Part shown: positions 46,817 through 56,767 of the stretch, piece after piece | Layout of the letters: each line of letters begins with the position of its first letter | How positions within the stretch are numbered: position 1 is the stretch's first letter | From: Crenothrix polyspora | GTDB lineage: Bacteria; Pseudomonadota; Gammaproteobacteria; Methylococcales; Methylomonadaceae | Length of the DNA: 56,833 bases | Direction: 5' to 3' | NCBI GenBank assembly: GCA_945902915.1 | Contig: CAMDNJ010000002.1 | Span: 1 to 56,833, forward strand | The notes under the pieces: generated by a model | Databases searched by the model: none | What the model was told of the DNA's origin: nothing | What the model saw: the letters and a program-made list of their open reading frames with translations, nothing else | Position numbers and translations under genes: made by a program

Positions 46817-46999
46817 AAAAGCATCAATTAACCTAAGGTTTACGCTTAATCAGGTTAATTAATATGCTGGTAAATGCTTTAAAGCCAAAAAACTGCAGTC
46901 ATCGCCTTCATTTTAGAGCCTAATATAAACAGGGTTTAACAATATAAGTATAATGACGCTATCGCTTTCTTGCCTATTTAATGAGCACCTTGAATCTTT

Positions 47000-48610
47000 A
47001 TGTCCTTAAAAATTGCACTCGCACAAATTAATTTCTTAGTCGGTAATATTGCCGCTAATGTTGATCATATGGTTGAGGCCGCTATAGTTGCGAGGGATGA
47101 ATTACAGGCCGATATTATTGTTTTTCCAGAGTTGAGTGTTACAGGTTATCCGGCAGAAGACTTGCTGTTGCGTGCTGATTTTATTCGTGCCGCCAATAAT
47201 GCTATTTATCAGCTAGGTGATCGTGTTGCTGATATAGCTATGGTCGTGGGTTTTCCTGAACAGGAGGGTGAGGCGCTTTATAACAGTGCCGTGGTCTTGC
47301 ATCAAGGTGCAATATTAGCTTGTTATCGTAAACAGGCCTTGCCGAATTATGGCGTCTTTGATGAGCAACGTTATTTTACTGCAGGTCTCGAGCCGTGTGT
47401 ATTTGAGTTTAATGGCACTTTTATTGGCCTGACCATTTGCGAAGATGTTTGGAAAAGTGGCATTATTGAGGCCAGCAAGCAAACCGGTGCCGAGTTATTG
47501 TTGACCTTGAATGCTTCGCCGTTTAATTCAGGCAAGATTCATCAACGTGAAGCGATCATTTGTCAGCAAGTTAAAGCTGCAAAAATCCCTTTGGTTTATG
47601 TCAATCAAGTCGGCGGTCAAGATGAATTGATCTTTGATGGTGCCTCGTTTGTAGTCGATGCAGATGGCGAGATTGTCTTTCGCGCCGAAGAATTTAAAGA
47701 GCAAATTAGCGTTATCGAATTTGAAGGTAATACGCCACTCAAAGCAGACTGTGCGCCACTTTATGCTGAAATATCCAGTGAATATCAGGCTTTAGTGTTG
47801 GGTATTAAAGATTACGTGCGCAAAAATGGCTTTCAAGGCGCTTTATTAGGCTTATCCGGCGGGATTGATTCCGCATTGGTATTGGCTTTGGCGGTCGATG
47901 CACTGGGTGCTGATAAAGTCGAAGTCGTGCTTATGCCGTCTCGTTATACGCAAGACATGAGTAACGAAGATGCGTTATTACAGGCGAAAGCTTTAGGTGT
48001 AAAGCATCATGTTATTCCTATAGAACCTGCCGTGAGTGCTTTTACGGGTATGTTAGCCGAGGTGTTTAGTGGCGAGACTAAAGATACCACTGAAGAGAAT
48101 ATTCAGGCGCGTTGCCGAGGCGTAGTGTTAATGGCGCTGTCTAACAAGCAAGGTAAATTATTATTAACTACCGGTAATAAAAGTGAAATGAGTGTTGGCT
48201 ATGCCACGCTCTATGGCGACATGGCGGGTGGTTTTGCGCCGATTAAAGATGTGCCTAAGTTGCTAGTTTATCAATTGACTAAGTATCGCAATAGCCTGTC
48301 TGAGGTGATACCTGAGCGTGTGATTACCCGTCCGCCTTCTGCTGAACTAGCACCCGATCAAGTGGATGCTGACTCTTTACCGCCCTACGAGATTTTAGAT
48401 CCTATCCTAGAGCGTTATATAGAATTAGACCAATCGGCTGAAACGATTATCGCTGCTGGCTTTGCTACTGCGGATGTTAAAAGAGCGATAAGCTTAGTCG
48501 ATAGAAATGAATATAAGCGCCGGCAATCTCCGCCGGGTATTCGTATTACCGAAAAGGCTTTCGGTCGTGATCGACGTTATCCGATCACATCGGGCTATAA
48601 GGGTATTTGA
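47000..48610 (+). CDS. nadE: Glutamine-dependent NAD+ synthetase
   Basis: Amidates deamido-NAD to NAD using ammonia from glutamine. The 536-residue protein has an N-terminal nitrilase-type glutaminase (about 1-250), with Glu in FPELSVTGYP, the Lys in YRKQALPNYG, and the Cys in LTICEDVW. It is followed by the synthetase domain with the PP-loop GLSGGIDSAL near 277-286, TTGNKSEMSVGYATLYGD and KRRQSPPGIRIT. It is a full-length fused enzyme. It is divergent from the CarH-like gene. The ribosome-binding site is weak. Confidence 0.96.
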   Translation: MSLKIALAQINFLVGNIAANVDHMVEAAIVARDELQADIIVFPELSVTGYPAEDLLLRADFIRAANNAIYQLGDRVADIAMVVGFPEQEGEALYNSAVVLHQGAILACYRKQALPNYGVFDEQRYFTAGLEPCVFEFNGTFIGLTICEDVWKSGIIEASKQTGAELLLTLNASPFNSGKIHQREAIICQQVKAAKIPLVYVNQVGGQDELIFDGASFVVDADGEIVFRAEEFKEQISVIEFEGNTPLKADCAPLYAEISSEYQALVLGIKDYVRKNGFQGALLGLSGGIDSALVLALAVDALGADKVEVVLMPSRYTQDMSNEDALLQAKALGVKHHVIPIEPAVSAFTGMLAEVFSGETKDTTEENIQARCRGVVLMALSNKQGKLLLTTGNKSEMSVGYATLYGDMAGGFAPIKDVPKLLVYQLTKYRNSLSEVIPERVITRPPSAELAPDQVDADSLPPYEILDPILERYIELDQSAETIIAAGFATADVKRAISLVDRNEYKRRQSPPGIRITEKAFGRDRRYPITSGYKGI

Positions 48611-48638
48611 TACACCTTATAACCCTGATGATTGATGG

Positions 48639-50339
48639 TTAATGACTTTTTAAGGATTCTAATAAACTAATAGCCGTTTTCTTTTCCGAGAACTCTAAGT
48701 CTGTGTTTACTAGAGGTTCCAAAATAGCAATGGCTTTGGCTATGTTGTTATTACTCACATAGGCTTCAGCTAAATGAAGTTGTATTTCATTTTGTTTAGG
48801 CGCTAAAGTTGCAGCTTTTTCAATTAGACTCAGACCTAAATTAGCTTGATTTTGTTTAAGCAGCATATGGCCATAAGTATCTAAAATAGCTGCGGATTCA
48901 GGTGCTTTATCGTAAGCTCTTTTCGCTAGATCTAGTGCTCTAGGGTCGTTTTGTTGGTCATAAAGTATGGCTAAGTTGTTTAAGGCGAGCACATTATCGC
49001 TTTGCTCGGTCAGCATGGCATCATAATGAATTTCGGCTTGTTTATAATCATTCTGCTGTTGGTAAATATTCGCCAATTTAAAGTGAATCGCTAAGTTTTT
49101 AGGTGCCTTTTCTAAAGCCTCATTCAATAGCTTAATGGCCTCGCTAGGTTTCTTTTGGATTATCAATAAGTCGCTTATGGTCAATAAAATTCTTTCATTC
49201 GGTTGACTTTTATAGGCGAGTTTATACTGCTCATGGGCTTTTTCATATTGCTTTTGCGCCAAATAAGTATCCCCTGCTAATAGCTTACCCAAGACTAACT
49301 TTGGAAACTGCTGGTCAATTTTGTGAGCCAGCGCCAAGGCTTCTGGATAATGTTGCTGTTTAATTAAAAAGGCTGTTTTAAAAATCAAGGCTTCTGGTTT
49401 GTCAGGGCTTATAAGTGCTGTTTCATCTAATAAGGCTAAGGTTTCTTTATCTTTATCGGGGTGTTCACTGAGTAGTCTGGCCAATAATAAGCGACTGCCT
49501 ATATCTTGTTTGTCTAGAGCAATGACCTTTTGCAGACTTTGTTCGGCTAATGGTTTTTGATTATTAAAAAGTTGCGCCTGGGCTAGCAGGTCAAGCGCCA
49601 TGGTGTTATTTGGATAGCGGCTAATTAAGTCTTCACATAGGCCTAAGATTTTTTCGGGTTGTTTTTGTAAGCCATAAAACTTTCCTAGGCCTTTAATAAC
49701 ATTTATTTCTTCTTTAACATCGTCCTTGGCTTTGTCTTTTGCCGTTAGCAATACTTTTTCTACTTCTGCAGTGTTTTTTTGCTTATAAGCAATATCGGCT
49801 AACATGAGGTAAGCATTAATGGTTTTATCATTGATAGAGATGGCTTTAGTAGCAAATTCATGAGCTTTATCTAATTGGTTATCATCTAAAGCCAATTTTG
49901 CTGAACCTAGCAGTGCTAGAATATTTTTGGGGTCTAGTCTAAGTACTTTATCGTAATTTTTTTGTGCGGCAATGAGGTCTTTTTTCAAGGTTTCCAACAA
50001 GGCTTGTAAATTATAATAATCAGCTTCATCTGGATGAGTTTTTAAATAATCGGCTATTTTGTTGCCAGCTTCTTCAAGTTTGTTTTGTCTCAGTTGATCG
50101 AGTATTTCTAAATAATGGGCTCTTTTGCTGGTTAATTCGGATTGTTGTAATGACTCGAGTATCGATTTAGCTTTGCCTTGCTCATCAACATTAGGGTTCA
50201 GTTGCTCAAGTGTACTGAAATTATTTTGTGAATGTTCTACGGGGTTATAAGTAGACGCCATCAATAGTGAACTAGTGCTTAGTAGTACTATAGCGAGAGC
50301 TGTGAGTTTTATTTTTGAAGGTTTATTTATAGGATTCAT
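48639..50339 (-). CDS. Exported tetratricopeptide-repeat protein
   Basis: A 566-residue protein with a signal peptide (residues 1-28, KLTALAIVLLSTSSLLMA). About twelve tetratricopeptide repeats follow, recognisable by spaced A-x-x-x-Y/L and P-x-x-x-x-A patterns such as LDPKNILALLGSAKLAL and APKNLAIHFKLANIYQQ. It probably acts in the periplasm as a scaffold. It resembles the long TPR proteins of exopolysaccharide and exosortase-associated loci, but no partner gene is nearby, so that role is a guess. A 17-base palindrome lies 40 bp upstream of the ATG. Confidence 0.8.
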   Translation of the reverse strand: MNPINKPSKIKLTALAIVLLSTSSLLMASTYNPVEHSQNNFSTLEQLNPNVDEQGKAKSILESLQQSELTSKRAHYLEILDQLRQNKLEEAGNKIADYLKTHPDEADYYNLQALLETLKKDLIAAQKNYDKVLRLDPKNILALLGSAKLALDDNQLDKAHEFATKAISINDKTINAYLMLADIAYKQKNTAEVEKVLLTAKDKAKDDVKEEINVIKGLGKFYGLQKQPEKILGLCEDLISRYPNNTMALDLLAQAQLFNNQKPLAEQSLQKVIALDKQDIGSRLLLARLLSEHPDKDKETLALLDETALISPDKPEALIFKTAFLIKQQHYPEALALAHKIDQQFPKLVLGKLLAGDTYLAQKQYEKAHEQYKLAYKSQPNERILLTISDLLIIQKKPSEAIKLLNEALEKAPKNLAIHFKLANIYQQQNDYKQAEIHYDAMLTEQSDNVLALNNLAILYDQQNDPRALDLAKRAYDKAPESAAILDTYGHMLLKQNQANLGLSLIEKAATLAPKQNEIQLHLAEAYVSNNNIAKAIAILEPLVNTDLEFSEKKTAISLLESLKSH

Positions 50340-50644
50340 GGGCTTGCCTAGTTGAGTGAAAAAGATGCTATTGTCGAGCCAGTCATGATGACTGGATTTA
50401 TGGTTGTAATCGCTGTTGTTTGCTGCTTTTAAGTTGAGTTAGTTTGTTAAGATGCTGGATTATTCTTGAGTAAGTCGCTGCTGTTTTGCTGGGAAAATAT
50501 CTAGTTATATAACAGAGTGGCTAAAATATACCACCTTCTTTATGGTTTGTGCTAGGTTTTTACGTAAAGATTTTTGTGACGATAGGGTTATAGCTTAAGA
50601 AATTGTATGATGTACCGCTATGGTAGATAAAAAAAGAGTGTCCA
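50340..50644. promoter_or_regulatory. Divergent promoter region between the TPR gene and recB, with a palindrome
   Basis: No gene is seen. A perfect palindrome, CCAGTCAT-G-ATGACTGG, occupies 50379-50395, 40 bp before the TPR gene start, and looks like an operator. The right-hand part is AT-rich and ends with AGAGTG before the TTG start of recB. Confidence 0.5.
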
Positions 50645-53600
50645 TTGTTAAAAACTAATTATTTTGAGTCAGCTACATCACCTTTACTTAAAGGCATTAA
50701 TCTTATAGAAGCCAGTGCCGGAACGGGGAAGACTTATGCTATCGCTATGTTGGTGCTGCGCTTTGTCGTTGAGCACGGTTTCACCATAGATCAGCTATTA
50801 GTGGTCACCTTCACCAAAGCCGCAACCGAAGAACTTAAAGACCGAGTTCGAGCAAGGCTTGCCGAAGCCAAAAGAGCAGTCGACGGCCACGTAGATCATC
50901 AAAATGCCGATGTGCAAACCTGGTTAGAGTCGCTGCAGATAGCCAAAGAAGTTAAAAAGCAACGCTTGGTTGCGGCCTTATTAGATTTAGATCGATCTGG
51001 TATTTTTACCATTCATGGTTTTTGTCAGCGCGTTTTACGCGAACATGCCTTAGAAAGCGGGCAGTTATTTGATGCGGAATTGACCGATGATTTAGCGGCC
51101 ATTAAACAAGCCTGCGCTGATGATTTCTGGCGACGGCAGATTTATACACGCTCATTGACGGAGGTCGCCTTATTAACCGCAACTTATAAAACCCCAAAGC
51201 AGTTACTGGACAGTGTTAATTTTATTGCTGATCAGCATAAGGTTTATCCTGAGCTTGATGATTTAGATGCCCTGTTAAGTGCTACGCAAGTAACGGCAAC
51301 TAAGGCTAAAGATCAGTTGGATGCTAACGCACTAGCCTTAAGGGCCGGTTTTGAGGCACAGACTTTTAAAACGAGTTATAGCGATGCTTTCGAACTGAAC
51401 CTCGCGTCATTAAGTGCTTGGCTGACTAAGGACAGCGTACAACTTCCCAGTAGCGAAGCTCTAGCCTTATTCACTGAGCAAGGGCTGATAGAGGCTTTAA
51501 ATGGCCACAAATTCAGAACCAATAAAGCCCAGAGCAGCGAACAACGTAAAGCCGAGTATTTGGCAACCTTAGCGATTGATACGGCTGTATTTGATACGCT
51601 GTCTAAGGCAATATCTCAAGTGAGCTTAGTGTTGCGTAGAATGCTGTTAGAAACTCTGCGTGTGGAATTGGATAAGCGCTTACAGCAATTGAATGTCATG
51701 TCTTTTGATAATCTGATTAGCCGATTAGCAGAGGCTTTAGAAGACGATAAGCTGAGTGGTGGTGATTTGATTGTTGAGTTACGCCAGCGCTTTGCCGTGG
51801 CCTTAATTGATGAGTTTCAAGATACCGATAACAGTCAGTGGTCTATTTTTTCTGCCTTGTTTGCGGTTTCTAGTCATTATTTATATCTGATCGGTGATCC
51901 TAAACAAGCCATTTATAAATTTCGGGGTGCCGATATTTATTCTTATCTGTCTGCACAGCAGCAGGCAGAGCATCGCTATACCTTGGCTCAAAACTGGCGC
52001 TCACATCCACAGTTAGTGGCAGGGGTAAATCGCTTGTTTCAACGAGAGCGCGCGTTTTTACTGGCGGATTTAAACTTTAATGACGTTCAGGCGGCTAAGA
52101 CTTCAAAAGATGGCGAGTTACAACAAAATGGCCAGACGCTTGCGCCTATGATGCTTTGGCAGTTAGCAAAAAGTGACACTAAAGCAGGTTATTGGTCTGC
52201 GGGTAAAGCCGCAGAGCAGATTAGTGTTGCCGTCATTAATGAAGTAGTCGCTTTATTAGCCGATGGTTATTGTTTGCAACCTACTAATCGGCCGTTGCTC
52301 GCTAAAGATATCGCCATTTTGGTAAGAACCAATGCCCAAGCTCGAGACTATCAAGCGGCTTTGCGTGCGGCAGGTGTGCCTTCGGTATTGAATAATACCG
52401 AATCAGTTTTTACAGCACAGGAAGCTTCCGATTTATATATCTTATTACAGGCTGTCGCAAATCCTGGAGATAGCGGTTTGCTTAAGCAAGCCTTGACCTT
52501 AAATTGGTTTGCTCTTGATGGCGCTGCGCTTTATCAAGTCATTAATGATGAACTAGCCTTAGATGCTTGGTTATTTCGGTTTGCCGCTTATTATCAGCTT
52601 TGGCAAAAAGCGGGGCTCATGGCCATGATGCAGCAGTTGCTAGCACAAGAAGCGATTAGGCCTAAGCTTGCTAGGGGTTCACTGGCTGAAAGACGCTTGA
52701 CCAATATCCATCAGCTAATTGAGTTACTACAGCAAGCAGCTGTCGATGAACATTTAGGGATCAATAAAACCTTAGATTGGTTACGAACGGCTATGACGCA
52801 AGCCAGTAGTTCAGAAGCCCAGCAGTTACGCTTAGAGAGTGATGAAGATGCAGTGAAGATTGTCACCATGCATCGCTCTAAGGGCTTGGAGTATTCCGTG
52901 GTGTTCTGTCCTTGTTTATGGCAGCGTAGCGATCGCTTAAAGACTGAGCAAAGCTTAATCCAATGTCATGTTACTGGGCAGATGATGGTCGATTTGGGTT
53001 CAGAGGCTTTTGAACAGCATCGAGCGCTAGCCTTGGAAGAAGAGCTGGCGGAAGATTGCCGCATGTTTTATGTCGCGGTCACGCGTGCTAAATATCGTTG
53101 CTATGTGGTTTGGGCTGATCAGCGTTCTGAAAATCATGCAAATGAGTCTGCTATGGCTTGGTTATTAGAGCTAGCAGAGCACGATTTCGATGGCCAGCAA
53201 GGGCTATTACAAGGCTTGGTTGACGCTAAGCCCTTAAGCTTTGCTTATCAATGTTTAGAGACAACGGCTGTGCCGATTAGAGTCTGGCAGCATGACTTGG
53301 CGGCTACGCTGGCGCTTGTTGCTAGAGAGCGTAAGCGCTCTTTATACACCCGTTGGCAAATGAGTAGTTATACGGCCTTATCGGCTTTAAGTCAGTACGA
53401 TGCGCCTGAATGGCCTGAAGACAAGGCTAGAGAGCCACAAGTAATTGCTGCAGAACCTGAAGCTATCTTGGCCAATGCCGCGTTATCCTTGCCCAGAGGC
53501 ACGGTAACAGGCAATGTGGTTCATGACTTGTTAGAAAACTGTAGCTTTAGTGATTTGGCAGGGCTTAAGGATATTTCCGTAGCACAGGACAAAGCCTGTC

Positions 53601-54175
53601 AACGCTATGGCTTAAGCTTAGAGCAACCCGAGCAATTAGCCTTGTTGTTACAAGCCGTGGTGACTACACCCTTATCTGAGCAAGATCGTTCTTTTTGTTT
53701 AATGAACTTGGATGCCAATAAGTGCTTGAAGGAAATGCCTTTTTATTTAGCTATGCAAACGATGGATGTCAGTCAAATTAATGTGATATTAAAAGATACT
53801 GCCGTTTATCAAAGCTTAGACAGTAAAGTCATGTGTGGCTATTTAACCGGCTTTATCGATCTTATTTGTGAGCATCAAGGCCGCTATTATTTAATGGATT
53901 ACAAAACCACTAGCTTGCCAGATTATCAGCCTGAACATTTGGCTCAGGCCATGTATACGCACAATTATGGTTTGCAATATTGGCTATACACGGTAGTTTT
54001 GCATAGATATTTACAACAGCGTGTGCCTGATTATGACTATGAACGTCATTTCGGCGGCGTGCGTTATTTATTTGTGCGAGGTATGCATCCTGAGCACGCC
54101 ATGAGTGGGGTTTATCAAGATAGGCCTGCTATTGCTAAGGTTAAGGCTTTGGCTTCCTTGTTTGCGGAAATTTAG
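50645..54175 (+). CDS. recB: Exodeoxyribonuclease V beta subunit (RecB)
   Basis: 3'-5' helicase and nuclease subunit of RecBCD for double-strand break processing. The 1176-residue protein matches E. coli RecB (1180). Walker A is EASAGTGKTYAIA (22-34), motif Ia VTFTKAATEELKDRV, motif II ALIDEFQDTDNSQW, motif III LIGDPKQAIYKFRGAD, and motif VI FYVAVTRAK. The C-terminal RecB nuclease has TGFIDLIC and YYLMDYKT, with the catalytic Asp/Asp/Lys in order. I accept TTG 50645 as start because the family begins there and no ATG is in frame nearby. recC is not adjacent and recD is 7.5 kb away, so the subunit genes are split. Confidence 0.95.
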   Translation: MLKTNYFESATSPLLKGINLIEASAGTGKTYAIAMLVLRFVVEHGFTIDQLLVVTFTKAATEELKDRVRARLAEAKRAVDGHVDHQNADVQTWLESLQIAKEVKKQRLVAALLDLDRSGIFTIHGFCQRVLREHALESGQLFDAELTDDLAAIKQACADDFWRRQIYTRSLTEVALLTATYKTPKQLLDSVNFIADQHKVYPELDDLDALLSATQVTATKAKDQLDANALALRAGFEAQTFKTSYSDAFELNLASLSAWLTKDSVQLPSSEALALFTEQGLIEALNGHKFRTNKAQSSEQRKAEYLATLAIDTAVFDTLSKAISQVSLVLRRMLLETLRVELDKRLQQLNVMSFDNLISRLAEALEDDKLSGGDLIVELRQRFAVALIDEFQDTDNSQWSIFSALFAVSSHYLYLIGDPKQAIYKFRGADIYSYLSAQQQAEHRYTLAQNWRSHPQLVAGVNRLFQRERAFLLADLNFNDVQAAKTSKDGELQQNGQTLAPMMLWQLAKSDTKAGYWSAGKAAEQISVAVINEVVALLADGYCLQPTNRPLLAKDIAILVRTNAQARDYQAALRAAGVPSVLNNTESVFTAQEASDLYILLQAVANPGDSGLLKQALTLNWFALDGAALYQVINDELALDAWLFRFAAYYQLWQKAGLMAMMQQLLAQEAIRPKLARGSLAERRLTNIHQLIELLQQAAVDEHLGINKTLDWLRTAMTQASSSEAQQLRLESDEDAVKIVTMHRSKGLEYSVVFCPCLWQRSDRLKTEQSLIQCHVTGQMMVDLGSEAFEQHRALALEEELAEDCRMFYVAVTRAKYRCYVVWADQRSENHANESAMAWLLELAEHDFDGQQGLLQGLVDAKPLSFAYQCLETTAVPIRVWQHDLAATLALVARERKRSLYTRWQMSSYTALSALSQYDAPEWPEDKAREPQVIAAEPEAILANAALSLPRGTVTGNVVHDLLENCSFSDLAGLKDISVAQDKACQRYGLSLEQPEQLALLLQAVVTTPLSEQDRSFCLMNLDANKCLKEMPFYLAMQTMDVSQINVILKDTAVYQSLDSKVMCGYLTGFIDLICEHQGRYYLMDYKTTSLPDYQPEHLAQAMYTHNYGLQYWLYTVVLHRYLQQRVPDYDYERHFGGVRYLFVRGMHPEHAMSGVYQDRPAIAKVKALASLFAEI

Positions 54176-54207
54176 TCATGCGCAAAGAACCTCAGTTATG
54201 AAATTAT

Positions 54208-54285
54208 GTAGGTCGGGTTAGCGATAGCGTAACCCGACAAAATTACCTACGAAATGTCGGGTTACGCTACGCTAACCCGACCTAC
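54208..54285. repeat. 78-bp cruciform repeat between recB and nspC
   Basis: Arms 54208-54239 and 54255-54285 (GTAGGTCGGGTTAGCG...CCCGACA) pair with a single base inserted in one arm. Each arm is itself a smaller GTCGGGTTA / TAACCCGAC hairpin. It resembles family C in layout with a different core. Confidence 0.75.
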
Positions 54286-54333
54286 GTAACTTTATGTTTG
54301 TGACTTAGCCCTTTTAGATTAAATAACAGCACT

Positions 54334-55476
54334 ATGGATTTTCAAGTAATAAAAGACAGTATTAACTCATCCCCCGCTTTTGTGTTGGATGCCGATGCGA
54401 TAACTAAGGCTTTAACAGGCTTAGCCTCTTTACGTGAACAATGTGGTGTTCAGGTCTTGTATGCACTTAAAGCCTTACCGCTTTCTAGCGTTCTGGAATT
54501 GGCTAAACCCTTTGTCGATGGCTATTCAGTCAGTTCTTTATTTGAAGCTCGTTTAGCTTATGAGCATTTATTAGATGCTGGCAGTATTCATTTAACGACG
54601 CCGGGCATTAGACAAGAGGAATGGCAGGACCTTAAGCGTTACAGCACGCATATTAGTTTCAATTCTTTTAGCCAATATCAGCGTTTTGCAGATAAAGACA
54701 TAACTGGGCTGTCTTTAGGTTTAAGAATCAATCCCAAACAGTCTTTTCTGGATGATGAGCGCTTTGATCCTTGTCGACCTAATTCAAAGCTAGGTGTTTC
54801 TATCGATGAACTATGGCAATCAGCTGATTTCGAACGCCTTAAAGGCTTGCACATCCATAATGTCTTTTCAGTTACAGACTATAAGCCGCTACTTGAAACC
54901 ATAGCAAAGTTAAGAAAGTATTTTGGCAAAGATCTCGCCAAGCTTGAATGGCTAAATTTGGGCGGCGGTTATTTGTTTGAGCGCATTAAAGATCATCAGC
55001 CTTTTGTATCAGCCATCAATCAACTCAGAGCTGATTATCAGCTTGAGATTTATATTGAGCCCGGTAAAGGCATAGTCGGTCATGCAGGGCATTTAGTCAC
55101 AACTGTTATTGATAGCTTTGTGAGTGATGGCAAAACCATTGCCATAGTAGATACCTCAGTCAATCATAATCCTGAAGTTTTTGAATATCAGCGTCAGCCG
55201 CTCTTGCATGAGCATGATGCTAAGGGACGATATAGCGCACTATTGGCAGGCTGTACCTGTTTGGCCGGTGATGTGTTTGGTGAATACCGTTTTAATCAGC
55301 CTTTAAAGATAGGCGATAAATTAGTTTTTAAAGAAGTAGGTGCTTATAGTTTGATTAAAGCTAATCGCTTTAATGGCTATCCATTGCCGGATATTTATCT
55401 GCATCAAGATAAGTACCTGAAAGCTATTAAACAAGATAGCTTTCAGGATTATCGTAGACAATGGCAAGCTAATTGA
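54334..55476 (+). CDS. nspC: Carboxynorspermidine decarboxylase
   Basis: PLP enzyme that decarboxylates carboxynorspermidine or carboxyspermidine, the last step of the alternative polyamine route in which Vibrio and others avoid S-adenosylmethionine decarboxylase. The 380-residue protein has the PLP lysine in YALKALPL near 46, LHIHNV, LNLGGGYLFE, IYIEPGKGIVG and GCTCLAGDVFGEY with the partner-site Cys. The length matches family members (about 377-380). The usual partner carboxynorspermidine synthase is not in the window. A second copy of its last 13 codons lies 220 bp downstream. Confidence 0.93.
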   Translation: MDFQVIKDSINSSPAFVLDADAITKALTGLASLREQCGVQVLYALKALPLSSVLELAKPFVDGYSVSSLFEARLAYEHLLDAGSIHLTTPGIRQEEWQDLKRYSTHISFNSFSQYQRFADKDITGLSLGLRINPKQSFLDDERFDPCRPNSKLGVSIDELWQSADFERLKGLHIHNVFSVTDYKPLLETIAKLRKYFGKDLAKLEWLNLGGGYLFERIKDHQPFVSAINQLRADYQLEIYIEPGKGIVGHAGHLVTTVIDSFVSDGKTIAIVDTSVNHNPEVFEYQRQPLLHEHDAKGRYSALLAGCTCLAGDVFGEYRFNQPLKIGDKLVFKEVGAYSLIKANRFNGYPLPDIYLHQDKYLKAIKQDSFQDYRRQWQAN

Positions 55477-55765
55477 TGCGGATGTGATTAACAGTGTGGT
55501 GATGGCCTCTACGGTCGCAGTCCGTAGCCTCGATGTAGCAAGGCGGAATCGAGGATTTACAGCACTCCGACTTCCTCGATTACACTGCGTTTCATGGAGG
55601 CTAGTGGCTAGGTAGCAAAGGCCTTTAATATAAACTCATTGACAACGCTTCTGATTTAAGTTGCGAGGTGGATGCGCTACGCTTATTCACCCTACAGAGC
55701 TTATCAGGATTACCATAAACAATGGCAAGCTCAGTGAGGCTTGCCCAATCAGGAGACATTAAATA
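55477..55765. repeat. Repeat-rich gap with a duplicated nspC 3' end
   Basis: 55528-55554 is a hairpin (CCTCGAT...ATCGAGG). 55667-55692 is a palindromic repeat (GGTGGATGCGCTACGC to TTATTCACC). 55698-55737 repeats the end of nspC (55438-55476) and still reads AYQDYHKQWQAQ-stop, against SFQDYRRQWQAN-stop. No other gene is seen. Confidence 0.7.
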
Positions 55766-56767
55766 ATGAAAGCAATCGTAATGACGGCGGTAGGCGCTGC
55801 CGAGGTTTTAAAGTGTCAAGATATCGCCGAACCTGAAATAACCCGTGCTACCGAAGTTAAAATCAAAGTGCAGGCGGCCGGTGTAAATCCTGTCGACACT
55901 AAAGTAAGACGGCATGGGCTTTTATTTGAGAAAGCGCTGCCGGCTATATTAGGTTGCGATGGTGCCGGTGTAATAGTAGAAATTGGCGCCGACGTTTCGC
56001 AATTTAAAGTGGGCGACAAAGTCTGGTATTGTCATGGTGGTTTAGGGCGTGAGCCAGGAAGTTATGCCGAGTACAGCGTTATTGAGCAGCGTTGGCTTAG
56101 TTTAAGTCCTCAATCTTTTTCTTTTGTGGAAGCCGCCGCCGCGCCTTTAGTGTTAATTACAGCTTGGGGTGCTTTGTTTGAGCGTGGTGGTTTACAAGCC
56201 GGACAAACGGTATTGATTCATGCCGGTGCCGGTGGTGTCGGGCATGTGGCGATACAACTGGCGAAACTAAAAGGCGCTAGAGTTATCACTACGATAAGTT
56301 CAGAGCAAAAAGCCGATTTTGTCAGAAGTTTGGGTGCGGACGAAGTCATCAATTATAAGGAACACGATTTTGTCGCTACAGTAAATGAGCTGACAGAAGG
56401 TCAAGGTGCTGATTTAGTGTTTGATACCGTGGGTGCTGAGGTCTTTAAAGCCAGTATTGCTGCGACCGCGCATTTTGGTCGCTTGATTACGTTGCTAGAT
56501 CCGGGGCAACAAGATTTAACTGAGGCAAGATTACGTAATCTATTGCTAGGTTTTGAGTTGATGTTAACGCCCATGCTCAGAGATTTACTTACAGCGAGAG
56601 ATCAACATGTCGATATTTTAAAACAATGTGCCTTATGGATAGATCAAGGACTCTTAAAATTGCATGTGAGTAATGTGTTGCCGTTGGAGTCAGCCATTGA
56701 GGCGCATCAATTAATAGAAGCGGGGCATACCTTAGGTAAAATCGTCTTGACGCATAGCAAGAGTTGA
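55766..56767 (+). CDS. Quinone oxidoreductase / zinc-type alcohol dehydrogenase-like protein
   Basis: NAD(P)H-dependent quinone or enone reductase of the medium-chain dehydrogenase family, cytoplasmic, 333 residues. The N-terminal GroES-like domain includes AAGVNPVDTKVR near 36-47 and GCDGAGVIVEIG. The Rossmann part has VLIHAGAGGVGHVAIQLAK near 148-166. Zinc-binding cysteines of true alcohol dehydrogenases are absent, so it belongs to the zinc-independent QOR class. AGGAG precedes ATG 55766 at ideal distance. The substrate is unknown. Confidence 0.9.
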   Translation: MKAIVMTAVGAAEVLKCQDIAEPEITRATEVKIKVQAAGVNPVDTKVRRHGLLFEKALPAILGCDGAGVIVEIGADVSQFKVGDKVWYCHGGLGREPGSYAEYSVIEQRWLSLSPQSFSFVEAAAAPLVLITAWGALFERGGLQAGQTVLIHAGAGGVGHVAIQLAKLKGARVITTISSEQKADFVRSLGADEVINYKEHDFVATVNELTEGQGADLVFDTVGAEVFKASIAATAHFGRLITLLDPGQQDLTEARLRNLLLGFELMLTPMLRDLLTARDQHVDILKQCALWIDQGLLKLHVSNVLPLESAIEAHQLIEAGHTLGKIVLTHSKS

